A stretch of 64,000 nucleotides of DNA from an uncultured Bacilli bacterium (GTDB taxonomy: Bacteria > Bacillota_I > Bacilli_A > RF39 > UBA660). Shown one piece after another: positions 1 through 8,541 of the stretch. The stretch spans positions 124,001 through 188,000 of the forward strand of contig CANRAH010000001.1 in assembly GCA_947628565.1 (NCBI GenBank), given 5' to 3'. The notes under the pieces are model-generated. The model was given only the letters and a program-made list of their open reading frames with translations. It was not told the origin of the DNA and made no database searches. Position 1 is the first letter of the stretch. Every line of letters begins with the position of its first letter. A program made the position numbers and the translations under genes.

Positions 1-1252
1 TACTGAGAACTATCACAACGATACAACAGGATGGTTACTTGGTGAAGATTCTGCTTATGGTTTGCCAAATTTCTTTGATCCATACTATTTGAGTAAGAAT
101 AGAACTAATCATAATGTAAGTGTAATAGGTACATCAGGAAGTGGCAAAAGTTATTTATTAAAATTGATGATTATAAATGAGTTTGCTAGAGGAACAAAAC
201 TTTTTCTATTTGATATAGAAAATGAACTTCAGAAATTATGTGAAAGGTGTGGTGGGGAATATATAGACTTATCAAGTAAAAGTTTAGTAAATCCACTACA
301 GGTAAGATATGTTATTACGGATGATGATGAAGAAACCTCTATATTAGGTAAGCATTTAGGTTTTTTAGAGAACTTTTTTACTACTGCATTTGAAGATATT
401 TCAGAAAAAGAATTAGTAGTATTAATGGATATAGTAGAAAAATTTTATAATAGTAGGGGCATAAATAAAGGTACTACTTTAGAAGAATTTGAACAAATGA
501 CTGCTAAAGATTATCCAATATTTTCGGATTTGTATGCTTATTTATTAGAAACTCAAAAAACTTGTGATAGTAAGGATCTATCAAGGATATTAGTAAATAT
601 AGAAGTCCTATTAAAAAGATTATGTATAGGTCAAGATGCAAATTTATTTAATGGCATTACTACTATTGATTTAACCAATAATCTAATAGTATTTAATTTA
701 CAAGAATTATTGTTTAATTCAAGTAGAAGATTAATCAATACACAGATGATTAATCTTTTAACATATTTAAGTAACGAGATAGTAGATAATAAAAAGAGAA
801 ATACTAGATTTGGAGAAGAACAAAAAATAATGATTGCTCTTGATGAATTTCATAATTATATTGATGAGGATAATCCAACTTTATTAAAATATTTCGACCA
901 ATTAAATAGACGAGCAAGAAAATATAAATTATCAATAGTAATTGCAAGTCAACAACCAAATGATTTTACAAGTAGAGCAAATATTTTAAGACACGCATCT
1001 GCAATATTTAATAATTGTCAGTATCAATTTACTGGTATGTTAAAAGATACTGATATAGAATCTGTTGAAAAATTGTACTCTAATAGTCCACTAACTGAAA
1101 CACAAAAGATGTTCTTAAGTCGTTGTAGTCAAGGTCAATTTTTACTCAATATAACTAATAAGAATAGATTAAGGGTAAATGTTTTTGCAACACCAATCCA
1201 AACCTATTTTATGGGTGAGAGTGATGATGTGCCAGAACTATTAGAGATATAA
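1..1252 (+). CDS. VirB4/TraE-type conjugation ATPase, C-terminal part (5' end outside window)
   Basis: The frame is open to base 2, so the gene begins upstream and only the motor domain is seen. Walker A (GTSGSGKS) lies near 128-151. Walker B (MIALDEF, near 831-851) is followed by a RRARKYKLSIVIASQQP stretch typical of VirB4/TraC ATPases that power type IV secretion. The phrase DSAYGLPNFFDPY just before Walker A fits Gram-positive VirB4/TrsE proteins. An ATP-dependent role in pilus or channel assembly at the membrane is known for the family. The next gene starts 2 bases after the stop, so the two are probably co-translated. The protein ends LLEI. Confidence 0.85.
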   Translation, partial: TENYHNDTTGWLLGEDSAYGLPNFFDPYYLSKNRTNHNVSVIGTSGSGKSYLLKLMIINEFARGTKLFLFDIENELQKLCERCGGEYIDLSSKSLVNPLQVRYVITDDDEETSILGKHLGFLENFFTTAFEDISEKELVVLMDIVEKFYNSRGINKGTTLEEFEQMTAKDYPIFSDLYAYLLETQKTCDSKDLSRILVNIEVLLKRLCIGQDANLFNGITTIDLTNNLIVFNLQELLFNSSRRLINTQMINLLTYLSNEIVDNKKRNTRFGEEQKIMIALDEFHNYIDEDNPTLLKYFDQLNRRARKYKLSIVIASQQPNDFTSRANILRHASAIFNNCQYQFTGMLKDTDIESVEKLYSNSPLTETQKMFLSRCSQGQFLLNITNKNRLRVNVFATPIQTYFMGESDDVPELLEI

Positions 1253-1253
1253 T

Positions 1254-2246
1254 ATGAAATTATTAAAGAAATTATTAATGACAAAGATAGGTATAATTGT
1301 CCTATGTGTTGGTGGACTTTTAGTGCTTATCCTTTGTTTAGTATGTGCGATAACAGGAGCATCAATAGGTGCAGATTCAGCTTATGGTAATGAAACTTTT
1401 GAGCAAATAGAAACACCAAATAAAGAAGTTGATAATTGCGGTTTATATGTAGATAGATATAAGGAAATTTTAAATAAACATTTACTTTCAGATGGATATG
1501 TAACATTAGAAAGGCTTATATTTTATTTACAACACGATAATGGGGTATTAGATACTAGAAATTTGTCATATGAAGTTTGGGAAGAGGCTTATTTGGCAAA
1601 TCTTGATTTAGAAAGAAAGCAAATGATACCAATAAAAACTATTTGTAAAACAAAAAACTTTCAACCATTTGAACAATGGATTGAAATAAGTGATGACAAT
1701 AATGAATTTCTCGAAATAAATTTATGTAAGGTAGATGGAGTTGACATCACCACATCAAATAATTTTTCAGAAGATTTTAAAAATATGCCATACATATTTC
1801 CTATAAAAGATGACTTTACTATAACATCTTTTATTTTTGAAAGTAGAAATGTTATATTAATGGCAGATCAGTTTTTAGAAGATGTTCATGATGCTTGGGA
1901 TTTAGCAGTTCCAATAGGTACAGATTTTTATAGTATTTGTACTGGAACTATTACTGATATAGTTAATACGCAATTTGATGATAATTCATATGATGTTTCA
2001 AAAAATGATGTAGGTAATTATGTAACAGTTGCTTGTGAGAATGGACCAACAGTAACATATAGACATATTAAAGCAAATAGTGTTCCTAGTGAATATAAGG
2101 TTAATAGTAGTATTGCAAGGGGAGATTTATTAGGTAAAACATCAACAACAGGTATGTCAACAGGTCCACATTTGCATTTAGAAATGAAAAGTGCTGAAGG
2201 AGAAACTTTGGATGCACTAGAATATATAAATTTAAATATAGATTAA
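1254..2246 (+). CDS. Membrane-anchored M23-family peptidase of the conjugation machinery
   Basis: 330 residues. A short basic N-terminus and one hydrophobic segment (about residues 10-35) suggest a membrane anchor with the rest outside. The C-terminal third is an M23 (lysostaphin-like) domain: zinc ligands are visible as His212 and Asp216 in VHDAWD and as His306/His308 in PHLHLE. The middle (about 60-190) is unrecognised. Gram-positive conjugation systems usually encode a wall hydrolase beside virB4 to open peptidoglycan for the channel, and this gene follows virB4 by one base. A hairpin terminator follows its stop. Confidence 0.8.
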   Translation: MKLLKKLLMTKIGIIVLCVGGLLVLILCLVCAITGASIGADSAYGNETFEQIETPNKEVDNCGLYVDRYKEILNKHLLSDGYVTLERLIFYLQHDNGVLDTRNLSYEVWEEAYLANLDLERKQMIPIKTICKTKNFQPFEQWIEISDDNNEFLEINLCKVDGVDITTSNNFSEDFKNMPYIFPIKDDFTITSFIFESRNVILMADQFLEDVHDAWDLAVPIGTDFYSICTGTITDIVNTQFDDNSYDVSKNDVGNYVTVACENGPTVTYRHIKANSVPSEYKVNSSIARGDLLGKTSTTGMSTGPHLHLEMKSAEGETLDALEYINLNID

Positions 2247-2272
2247 GGAAACAAAATCGTGTTTCCTTTTTC
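2245..2272 (+). terminator. Rho-independent terminator after the M23 gene
   Basis: AAGGAAAC (2245-2252) pairs with GTTTCCTT (2261-2268) across an 8-base loop and runs into a T tract. It separates virB4/M23 from the SSB transcription unit. Confidence 0.75.
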
Positions 2273-2299
2273 TTATAAGTGAAAAAGGGGGTGAGAAAT

Positions 2300-2638
2300 A
2301 TGTTGAATCAAACAGTTTTAGTTGGTAGATTAGTACGTGATCCAGAAATTAAAGAAATTGATGATGGAACTAAAGTAAGTAATATTACAATAGCAGTACC
2401 AAGACCATACAAGAATAGCAATGGAGGATATGATACTGATTTTATTAATTGTTCTTTATGGAGAGGTATTGCTGAAAACACAGTAGAGTATTGTAAAAAA
2501 GGTGATTTAATTGGAATTAAAGGTTGTTTAAGACAAGATGATAATAAACTTACTGTCGTTGCAGAAAGAGTAACTTTTTTATCTACAAATAAAGAAACAG
2601 AATCTATAAAAGGTGAAAATAAAGATTTAGAAGTATAG
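2300..2638 (+). CDS. ssb: Single-stranded DNA-binding protein of the element
   Basis: 112 residues with an SSB OB-fold signature: N-terminal LNQTVLVGRLVRDPEI, central DFINCSLWRG, and IGIKGCLRQDDNK. It is shorter than chromosomal SSBs and lacks their long tail; the last residues are DLEV rather than the DIPF-type tail. I chose ATG 2300 over the in-frame GTG at 2279 because AAAAAGGGGGTGAG lies just before 2300. Element-borne SSBs coat the transferred strand in donor or recipient, which would suit its place upstream of the primase and relaxase genes. Confidence 0.88.
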   Translation: MLNQTVLVGRLVRDPEIKEIDDGTKVSNITIAVPRPYKNSNGGYDTDFINCSLWRGIAENTVEYCKKGDLIGIKGCLRQDDNKLTVVAERVTFLSTNKETESIKGENKDLEV

Positions 2639-2673
2639 GCTAACTATGCTTCTAAATTAAAAAGGGGGATAAA

Positions 2674-3024
2674 ATGTATAAAGAAGATTTTGGTTATAGA
2701 ATAATGATACAGAGAAAATATGTGTGTGGATATTCTCAAAAAAAGTTAGCAAAATTAGTTAATGAAGATATAGAAACAATAAGAATGCTTGAAGATGGAA
2801 GAATCAAAAATCCGCAACCTCAGTTAATTTTGAGAATTGCGGATGTACTTGATTCTTTTTATATGGAATTTGTTAATAAGGAATATGAAGATGAGTTTTT
2901 AACATATTTAGATTGGGGAACATCTGATTATGAATATATTAATACTTTAAAAAAATTAACATTATTAATAAGCGATATTGTTATTAAATCTCATATGTAT
3001 AGGAGAAAAAATGGGGAAAAATAA
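2674..3024 (+). CDS. XRE-type helix-turn-helix protein
   Basis: 116 residues. The first 65 resemble a Cro/C1-type helix-turn-helix (SQKKLAKLVNEDIETIRMLEDG). The rest is unrecognised. It probably binds DNA, perhaps as a regulator of the following operon. An AAAAAGGGGGAT Shine-Dalgarno lies at 2659-2670. The 3' end overlaps the next gene by 14 bases. Confidence 0.65.
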   Translation: MYKEDFGYRIMIQRKYVCGYSQKKLAKLVNEDIETIRMLEDGRIKNPQPQLILRIADVLDSFYMEFVNKEYEDEFLTYLDWGTSDYEYINTLKKLTLLISDIVIKSHMYRRKNGEK

Positions 3025-3208
3025 TAGACATTACGAATTATTAAAGCATTGTATTGAATATATAGATGAACATATCTCAAGTTATTCTGATATGATTGAT
3101 ACTTTTAAAAGATTAGGTTTTACAGATGATGAACTTATAGAATTTGATATAAGAGATTTTGATTTAGAATCTGAATTAACTAAAGAGGATGATGAAATTG
3201 AAAAATAA
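3011..3208 (+). CDS. Small acidic hypothetical protein
   Basis: 65 residues, rich in Asp and Glu, no family recognised. ATG 3011 is chosen because AGGAG (3001-3005) precedes it. The start lies inside the 3' end of the upstream HTH gene, and the stop lies inside the next gene's start region, so the three genes look translationally coupled. Confidence 0.6.
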   Translation: MGKNNRHYELLKHCIEYIDEHISSYSDMIDTFKRLGFTDDELIEFDIRDFDLESELTKEDDEIEK

Positions 3209-3950
3209 GTTAAGTTGTCAATTAGTAAATATTTTACTTGATAAGGATAATCAATTTAGTAATAAATATACTTCTGTTATTAGTGGAAATTTTGATTATG
3301 AAACACTTTTGAATGATTATTATGTTGGTAAAGATATGCGTTCTATAAAAATAGATAACAATACACAATCTATATGTTTTACTAATCAAAACAATTTAAT
3401 TAGTATTTATAACTCTGATACAAGAAAATCAGAGCAATATTATGAGGAAGTACATATTCATTGTAACAGTTTAACAATGTTTGAAAGTTTTGTTAATTAT
3501 TTAAAGAGTAGTGAATTTAGTAATGCAGTAAATGATACAGGTGATATACCACATTATGAATCTATAAATATTAACAATTTAAAAAATTGTGAGTTAGTAA
3601 TGGAACCGATGACAAATGAAGTAGCAAACACTAAAAGTTTACTTAATTTATTATCTAAAAATACCGATGAAACAATCTTTAGAGCTATTGCAATTCACTT
3701 TGGTAATTTAGTAAATAACAATTCAGAAATTGATTTTGATTTAATTCATAAACTAAATGATATTTATGAGAAAAATGTTGAGGGAAGTAAGTATTTATTC
3801 TTTTCGAATGATATAAGTAATAGATTTTTGAATATTCATAAAGATGAAAACGAGCACGAAAGTATGGTAGCAAGAATACCATCTCAAAATTATCAAGAAG
3901 AAGATAATAATATTATTTATTCGAGTGGTGATAACTATGAAATTTATTAA
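3189..3950 (+). CDS. Hypothetical protein of the ICE
   Basis: 253 residues, soluble, Asn/Asp-rich, with no motif I recognise and no membrane segment. Two adjacent ATGs (3189 and 3192) could start it, behind an AAAGAGG site. It overlaps the previous gene by 20 bases. Its place in the SSB-to-primase operon suggests a role in DNA processing or recipient establishment, but this rests on context only. Confidence 0.6.
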   Translation: MMKLKNKLSCQLVNILLDKDNQFSNKYTSVISGNFDYETLLNDYYVGKDMRSIKIDNNTQSICFTNQNNLISIYNSDTRKSEQYYEEVHIHCNSLTMFESFVNYLKSSEFSNAVNDTGDIPHYESININNLKNCELVMEPMTNEVANTKSLLNLLSKNTDETIFRAIAIHFGNLVNNNSEIDFDLIHKLNDIYEKNVEGSKYLFFSNDISNRFLNIHKDENEHESMVARIPSQNYQEEDNNIIYSSGDNYEIY

Positions 3951-3998
3951 TAAAGATTATTCAAAAGATTAAAATTAAGAAAGTGAGTTGAATTTGTA

Positions 3999-4301
3999 AT
4001 GATGTATGAAGATAGTTATAATGATTTTGAAGATATTTATAATGAATTAAAAGATAAAAAAATAGGAGAATTAGGTCGAGAAAATATTTGTAAATATATA
4101 CTTTTAGGTGAAGAATTGGATTGGTTGGATAATAATGTTGGGGATGATAAAAAATTTTATAAATTTGATAAAAATTTGTTAGAAAGACTATCAAAAAATT
4201 TTTCTGAATCAATCTTTTATTTAATTAACGAAGAATTGCTTTATGATAATAATTTACATAAAGAACTTAAATTGGAAGAAGATTGTGATTTTGAAAATTG
4301 A
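3999..4301 (+). CDS. Small acidic hypothetical protein
   Basis: 100 residues, strongly acidic with alternating Asp/Glu and Lys/Asn, no recognised family. It begins at ATG 3999 or 4002 after AAAGTGAG. Small acidic proteins are common in the early-transferred regions of conjugative elements, where some mimic DNA; nothing in this sequence proves that. Confidence 0.55.
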   Translation: MMYEDSYNDFEDIYNELKDKKIGELGRENICKYILLGEELDWLDNNVGDDKKFYKFDKNLLERLSKNFSESIFYLINEELLYDNNLHKELKLEEDCDFEN

Positions 4302-4327
4302 ATTATAAAAGTTGAGGTGTAATTATA

Positions 4328-4795
4328 GTGAATGATTTTAAGATAGAAAAATTTATTGAAGATGATGAATATACAAATTGCTTATGGAATAATGGGTTGT
4401 TAGCAACAATCCAAACTAAAAAGGGCACTTATTGTGTAATTGCAAATGGAGATGTTAAGTGTAACTTAAAAGCAAATACATATTTTAGTATAAACGATAA
4501 AGAAACAAAAAAAGGTGAAATTATTACCCATATAAGTGGTGATGGACATAGTTTTTATAAAAAAATGCGTAGTTACATAATAGATGATGAAGATTTAGAT
4601 AAAATTTTAAATGGAAAACATCCATTATATGAATTAGAATTTGAACATAATAATTGGTATGAACTTGATTTTTTAAATAAGGATGGAGAATATGAAGGTT
4701 TAGATATAGTCTTAGATTCTAATTTATTAGATGATGCCATTAAAGAAACTATTAAAATGATACCTGATTTAGAAGAAGAAAAGGAGTTGATATAA
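4328..4795 (+). CDS. Hypothetical protein, GTG start
   Basis: 155 residues, not recognised. The start is GTG 4328, with GAGGTG 9 bases upstream. The sequence suggests a beta-rich N-terminal half (TYCVIANGDVKCNLKANTYF) and an acidic C-terminal half. The next gene starts directly after its stop. Confidence 0.55.
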   Translation: MNDFKIEKFIEDDEYTNCLWNNGLLATIQTKKGTYCVIANGDVKCNLKANTYFSINDKETKKGEIITHISGDGHSFYKKMRSYIIDDEDLDKILNGKHPLYELEFEHNNWYELDFLNKDGEYEGLDIVLDSNLLDDAIKETIKMIPDLEEEKELI

Positions 4796-5773
4796 TTGAG
4801 TTTAAAGCAAGATTTTTTAGATTATTTAGAAAGTAAAGATATGTATCTTGGTGCACACGAGAATGATCGTATTTATAATTTTGTCAAAATTCCGTACAAT
4901 TCAACTATTGATTTAATATATACGACATACAATTTTTATCATTCAATACTTCCAAGTAATAAATTAGAAAATTGTGGGTTTTATGATAAGAAAAACAAAA
5001 AATTATATGATATAAGCTATCAAGTAAGAACTAATATTTTAGGATTGGACTGGGATGATAACACTTATCCTAGTAAAGAAAAAATTAAAGATGAATTAAA
5101 CGATAAAGTTAGTAATTGTGTAACAGATTATGTTTTAGATAACAAAAATGAGTTTTATGAAAGTGTAAAGGATTATGTTCCAAATATAGATGAATATGAT
5201 GTAAAGAAGAATTTTATATATGATATTAAGGAAATAATTTATAAGGCTAAATATAATTCTGATAATGAAAAAGATGTATTGGATTATATAACTAATGGAG
5301 ATAATTTTGTTCATAAGAAAGCATCAGAATACTGTATAAGGAATAAAGAACAAATTGGGAAAGAATTATATGATATTGATAAAAAGAATGAACTATTAAC
5401 TAATATATGGAATGATAAAAATAATTCTCTATATAAAGTAAAAGATATTGTAAATGCAATAAAAGATGGCAATTATGGGAATGTACATATTTTTATACAT
5501 AAGAATGGTTTAAATTTTGATTTTAAATATGATGCCTCTACACTTGAATATAGTTGGGATTGTGGTTATTTACCAAGTTATCATATGCCTGCTCAAGATA
5601 GAAATAATTTTGAGAGTCTTTTTGGTAGAAACGAGAATTTTAATTATAAAGATATAACTAAAATTGAATATAGAAATAATCCTATTTATATAGACAAAGA
5701 TTTTAGAATTGATGATGAAGAAAAAGATAATTTACTTAATACAGATAATGATAGTCAATTAGAAATGTGTTAG
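4796..5773 (+). CDS. Hypothetical protein, TTG start
   Basis: 325 residues, no recognised family, rich in Lys, Asp, Asn and Tyr. TTG 4796 follows the previous stop directly and has AAGGAG at 4780-4785, so the rare start is credible. A Gly/Tyr/Trp-rich patch near residues 245-265 (DASTLEYSWDCGYLPSY) hints at a folded C-terminal domain. It precedes the primase gene by 19 bases. Confidence 0.55.
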   Translation: MSLKQDFLDYLESKDMYLGAHENDRIYNFVKIPYNSTIDLIYTTYNFYHSILPSNKLENCGFYDKKNKKLYDISYQVRTNILGLDWDDNTYPSKEKIKDELNDKVSNCVTDYVLDNKNEFYESVKDYVPNIDEYDVKKNFIYDIKEIIYKAKYNSDNEKDVLDYITNGDNFVHKKASEYCIRNKEQIGKELYDIDKKNELLTNIWNDKNNSLYKVKDIVNAIKDGNYGNVHIFIHKNGLNFDFKYDASTLEYSWDCGYLPSYHMPAQDRNNFESLFGRNENFNYKDITKIEYRNNPIYIDKDFRIDDEEKDNLLNTDNDSQLEMC

Positions 5774-5792
5774 TGAATTATAGGTTTGAAGT

Positions 5793-6749
5793 ATGGATAC
5801 TGTTTTAAAATATAAATCATATTTAGCAGATTATTTATCAAAATATCATAATATTGGAAATTTAAAAAAATCTTTTCGCTGCTTGAATCCTGAACATATT
5901 GACAATCATCCAAGTATGAGTTATACAGACAAATATGACATATGTAAGTGTTTTGCGTGCGGTGTAAAATATGATATATTTGATTTAGTTGGTATGGATT
6001 TTAATTTAAATAATTTTAAAGATAAAGTGAATAAAGTAAAGGAGATATATTCAGATTATACATATGAAATACCTAATGCAACAAATGAAACTAAAGAGAT
6101 TAAACTAAAAGATTATACAAATTATTATAAATGGTGTATTAATAATTCATATAAAAGTACATACTTAAAAGAACGCGGAATAAGTGATATATTAAAGAAA
6201 AAATATAATATTGGATATGATGAAAAAAGAAAAATGATTATATTCCCAATTACTAAAAATTGTTATTTTGGTCGAAGTACCATAAATAAAGAGAAATTTA
6301 AAAGTGGTGGGGATAGTGAAATATGGAATAAAAAGCATTTAGAGAATAGTAGTAAAAATGATTTGATTTATGTAACAGAAAGTATAATTGATGCTTTATC
6401 TTTAGAAGAAATTGATCCTAGTATAAAAGTTATTAGCATTAATGGTGTAACTAATATTAATACATTAATTAAAGAGATTAAAAAAAATAATTTTATTGGA
6501 AATATTGTTATATCGTTCGATAATGATACTTATGGAATAAAGTTTCAAAATGAATTGAAAGAAGAATTAACCAAATTAAATGTTAATTCTTTTTGTAATA
6601 ATTTAATTGATAATTTTGATAGTAGTATATGTAAGGATTTAAATCAATCATTGATTTTAGATAAGGAAAAATTAAAAAGGAACTATGATTATTTTAATAG
6701 TAATTATAAAAATTTTATAAGGGGCAAAGGAGATGATTTATATTACTAA
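5793..6749 (+). CDS. DnaG-like primase (CHC2 zinc finger plus TOPRIM)
   Basis: 318 residues. A zinc-binding module appears as Cys30, His35 or His39, Cys53 and Cys56 (RCLNPEH, CKCFACG). The second half has TOPRIM features: YVTESIIDALSL with the conserved Glu, and the acidic cluster FDNDTYG. DnaG-type primases lay RNA primers on single-stranded DNA. Element versions probably convert the transferred strand to double strand. It is about half the length of chromosomal DnaG and lacks a helicase-binding tail. It overlaps the next gene by 17 bases. Confidence 0.78.
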   Translation: MDTVLKYKSYLADYLSKYHNIGNLKKSFRCLNPEHIDNHPSMSYTDKYDICKCFACGVKYDIFDLVGMDFNLNNFKDKVNKVKEIYSDYTYEIPNATNETKEIKLKDYTNYYKWCINNSYKSTYLKERGISDILKKKYNIGYDEKRKMIIFPITKNCYFGRSTINKEKFKSGGDSEIWNKKHLENSSKNDLIYVTESIIDALSLEEIDPSIKVISINGVTNINTLIKEIKKNNFIGNIVISFDNDTYGIKFQNELKEELTKLNVNSFCNNLIDNFDSSICKDLNQSLILDKEKLKRNYDYFNSNYKNFIRGKGDDLYY

Positions 6750-7203
6750 TAATGAAGAATTAATTAAAAAAAATATTGCGGAAAAGGACAGGGTTAAATT
6801 AGAATATAAACAAAGATTAAACAACATAAAACAGTATTATGGTGTAGAGTTTAATGTTGAACATTTAAAGGACAATAGTGTAAACAATATAAATTTTGTA
6901 AATTTAAAATATAAAGATGATTTTAATATTATGGAATTATCTTATGATAATAAAATAAAAAAATTAGACTGTATCAGTTATGAGTATTCTGATTCAAGAT
7001 TAGTTAAAGGAATGAATCATAAAAAGTTATTTTCAAATTTAGATAAACAATATAAATTATTATTAATAGTATCTGAGATTAATAAGGCAAATGAAAAATA
7101 TAGGTTTGAACTTTCAGAAATTGATAAGAATTATAGTATAGAAAATACAGATAATTTGGAATTAGAAAAAAGTATAAAAATTAATAAAAATGAAGAAAAT
7201 TAA
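6733..7203 (+). CDS. Hypothetical charged, probably coiled-coil protein
   Basis: 156 residues with many Lys, Glu and Asn and long predicted helices at both ends (residues 1-35 and 115-150). No family recognised. AAAGGAG precedes ATG 6733, inside the end of the primase gene, which implies coupled translation. It is the last gene before the putative oriT. Confidence 0.55.
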   Translation: MIYITNNEELIKKNIAEKDRVKLEYKQRLNNIKQYYGVEFNVEHLKDNSVNNINFVNLKYKDDFNIMELSYDNKIKKLDCISYEYSDSRLVKGMNHKKLFSNLDKQYKLLLIVSEINKANEKYRFELSEIDKNYSIENTDNLELEKSIKINKNEEN

Positions 7204-7204
7204 A

Positions 7205-7368
7205 AAAATGTAATACATTTTAGGTATTGAAAATAAAGGGAAAAATGGAAAAAGGTAATACAAAATGTGTCAGATTGTATTCATTTTCGCAAGTGCGAAA
7301 AAAGATTTGCACCAATTTTTTTGATGAAAAGCATTGAAAAATAAGGCTTTTTAAAAAATTTGGTGCAA
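7205..7368. other. Putative origin of transfer (oriT): clustered inverted repeats
   Basis: This non-coding stretch holds three inverted repeats in a row: AAAATGTAATACATTTT (7205-7221), TTTTCGCAAGTGCGAAAA (7284-7301), and TTGCACCA (7307-7314) with TGGTGCAA (7361-7368). GTAATACA also occurs twice (7210-7217 and about 7256-7263). The AAGTGCG core inside the second repeat resembles the AAGTGCGCCC nic region of IncQ/pSK41-type MOBP and MOBQ plasmids. It lies just upstream of the ribbon-helix-helix and relaxase genes, where oriT is expected. The nick site itself is not proven. Confidence 0.5.
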
Positions 7369-7428
7369 CTCCCATATCCTGTTGAAATTAAAAATATGTA
7401 GAAAATGAGTGAAAAGGAGGTTTTTTGG

Positions 7429-7575
7429 ATGGAAAAGGTTTTTGTAATATTGTTTACTGTTCTATCAATGGTTGTATTATTATTAGAAAAAAGTTCAGTA
7501 TTTGAAATATTAATTGTTGGAATATTATATTTGATTTTTATAGAATTATATACTAAAAATAGGGATGGTAAGTAA
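7429..7575 (+). CDS. 48-residue small membrane protein
   Basis: A short frame with AAAGGAGG (7413-7420) ideally placed before ATG 7429. It encodes two hydrophobic segments (about residues 3-18 and 22-40) followed by a polar tail. Its stop is one base from the next start. No family recognised. It could be a small membrane component or immunity-type peptide of the mobilisation operon. Confidence 0.6.
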   Translation: MEKVFVILFTVLSMVVLLLEKSSVFEILIVGILYLIFIELYTKNRDGK

Positions 7576-7576
7576 G

Positions 7577-7987
7577 ATGAAGAAAGCATATTTTTTTATG
7601 AATGGAACAATATTTACAGATAAAAATATTGATGAGAAGTACCTAACAGAGTTTATTTTAAATGATAGGTATTATTATGAATGTGAGAATTATGGTGTAA
7701 AAAAATCTTTTGACAAATGTAAGAAAAGTTCAATAGAAGATATTAATACAACGGTTTCAGGTTATAAAAATTTACTTCCAAATACTTATGTTGCCATATA
7801 TGAAATTGAACTAAATAATGATGAGTATAAAATGATAGATGATGATATAGATTATGTCGATTTTGATATGTTCGATAAAATAATAAAGAATAAGGATAAG
7901 ATGATGTATATTGGAGCTTATGATAATAACTGTAATTTTGTAGAGCACTTTTTGAAAGATAAAGAATTAAGTTATAGTTCTGCATAG
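7577..7987 (+). CDS. Hypothetical protein of the mobilisation operon
   Basis: 136 residues, soluble, mixed alpha/beta character, no recognised family. ATG 7577 is preferred to an upstream GTG at 7565 because it follows the 48-residue gene by one base. It is the second gene after the putative oriT and precedes the ribbon-helix-helix proteins. Confidence 0.55.
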   Translation: MKKAYFFMNGTIFTDKNIDEKYLTEFILNDRYYYECENYGVKKSFDKCKKSSIEDINTTVSGYKNLLPNTYVAIYEIELNNDEYKMIDDDIDYVDFDMFDKIIKNKDKMMYIGAYDNNCNFVEHFLKDKELSYSSA

Positions 7988-7999
7988 AGGTTTTAAAAA

Positions 8000-8320
8000 A
8001 TGGGTAGGCATACAATTTATTTAGATGATAATTTAGAAAAGAGACTTAAAATGTATGCACGTAAAAATAAGTTTAAATCTACAAGTGCTGCTACAAGAGA
8101 TTGTTTAACTAAAACATTATTAAGTGAAGAATATGATGAATCATCTCATAACATTTCTCAAAAATTAAATAGAATTTTATATCGTCAAAACATAACTACA
8201 AAATTAATAGAACAAATCTTTGCCAATATGGGATTTAGAATTAATGAGAATGTAGATAAGGATGAATTATTAAAAGAATTTTATGATAGTATAAATAAAT
8301 ATTCAGGGTGGTTTGATTAA
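8000..8320 (+). CDS. Ribbon-helix-helix protein, probable relaxosome accessory factor
   Basis: 106 residues. The N-terminus (GRHTIYLDDNLEKRLKMYARKN) looks like a ribbon-helix-helix DNA-binding fold: a short basic strand and two helices. The remainder is helical and may dimerise. MobC-like ribbon-helix-helix proteins bind oriT and help relaxases open the strand. This gene ends on the first base of the next gene and sits two genes before the relaxase. Confidence 0.65.
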   Translation: MGRHTIYLDDNLEKRLKMYARKNKFKSTSAATRDCLTKTLLSEEYDESSHNISQKLNRILYRQNITTKLIEQIFANMGFRINENVDKDELLKEFYDSINKYSGWFD

Positions 8321-8541
8321 TGAAGAATATAATAAGAAGAAGTATCTCTATCCCAAAAGAATTAGATGATAAAATAAATGTAATGTCTAATGAATATTCA
8401 TATAGTATAAAGAATGAATTATATCTTGAATTATTAGAACTTGGTATGATTAAGTTTGATGAAGATATTGCATTAAAAAATTTAATAGTAAATTTATTAT
8501 CTAGGTTAGATGAACTTCTAAACAAGTTAGAGAATAAATAA
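8320..8541 (+). CDS. Second small ribbon-helix-helix protein
   Basis: 73 residues beginning with RRSISIPKELDDKINVMSNE, a typical ribbon-helix-helix pattern, and ending in a short leucine-rich helix. Its start overlaps the stop of the previous gene, and its stop overlaps the relaxase start (TAATG), so dose is probably coupled to the relaxase. It is likely an oriT-binding or autoregulatory partner. Confidence 0.65.
   Translation: MKNIIRRSISIPKELDDKINVMSNEYSYSIKNELYLELLELGMIKFDEDIALKNLIVNLLSRLDELLNKLENK

Noticed and set aside
7281-7589. Minus-strand 102-residue frame across the putative oriT
   Set aside because: It overlaps the well-supported 48-residue plus-strand gene and the inverted repeats, and has no ribosome site or family match.
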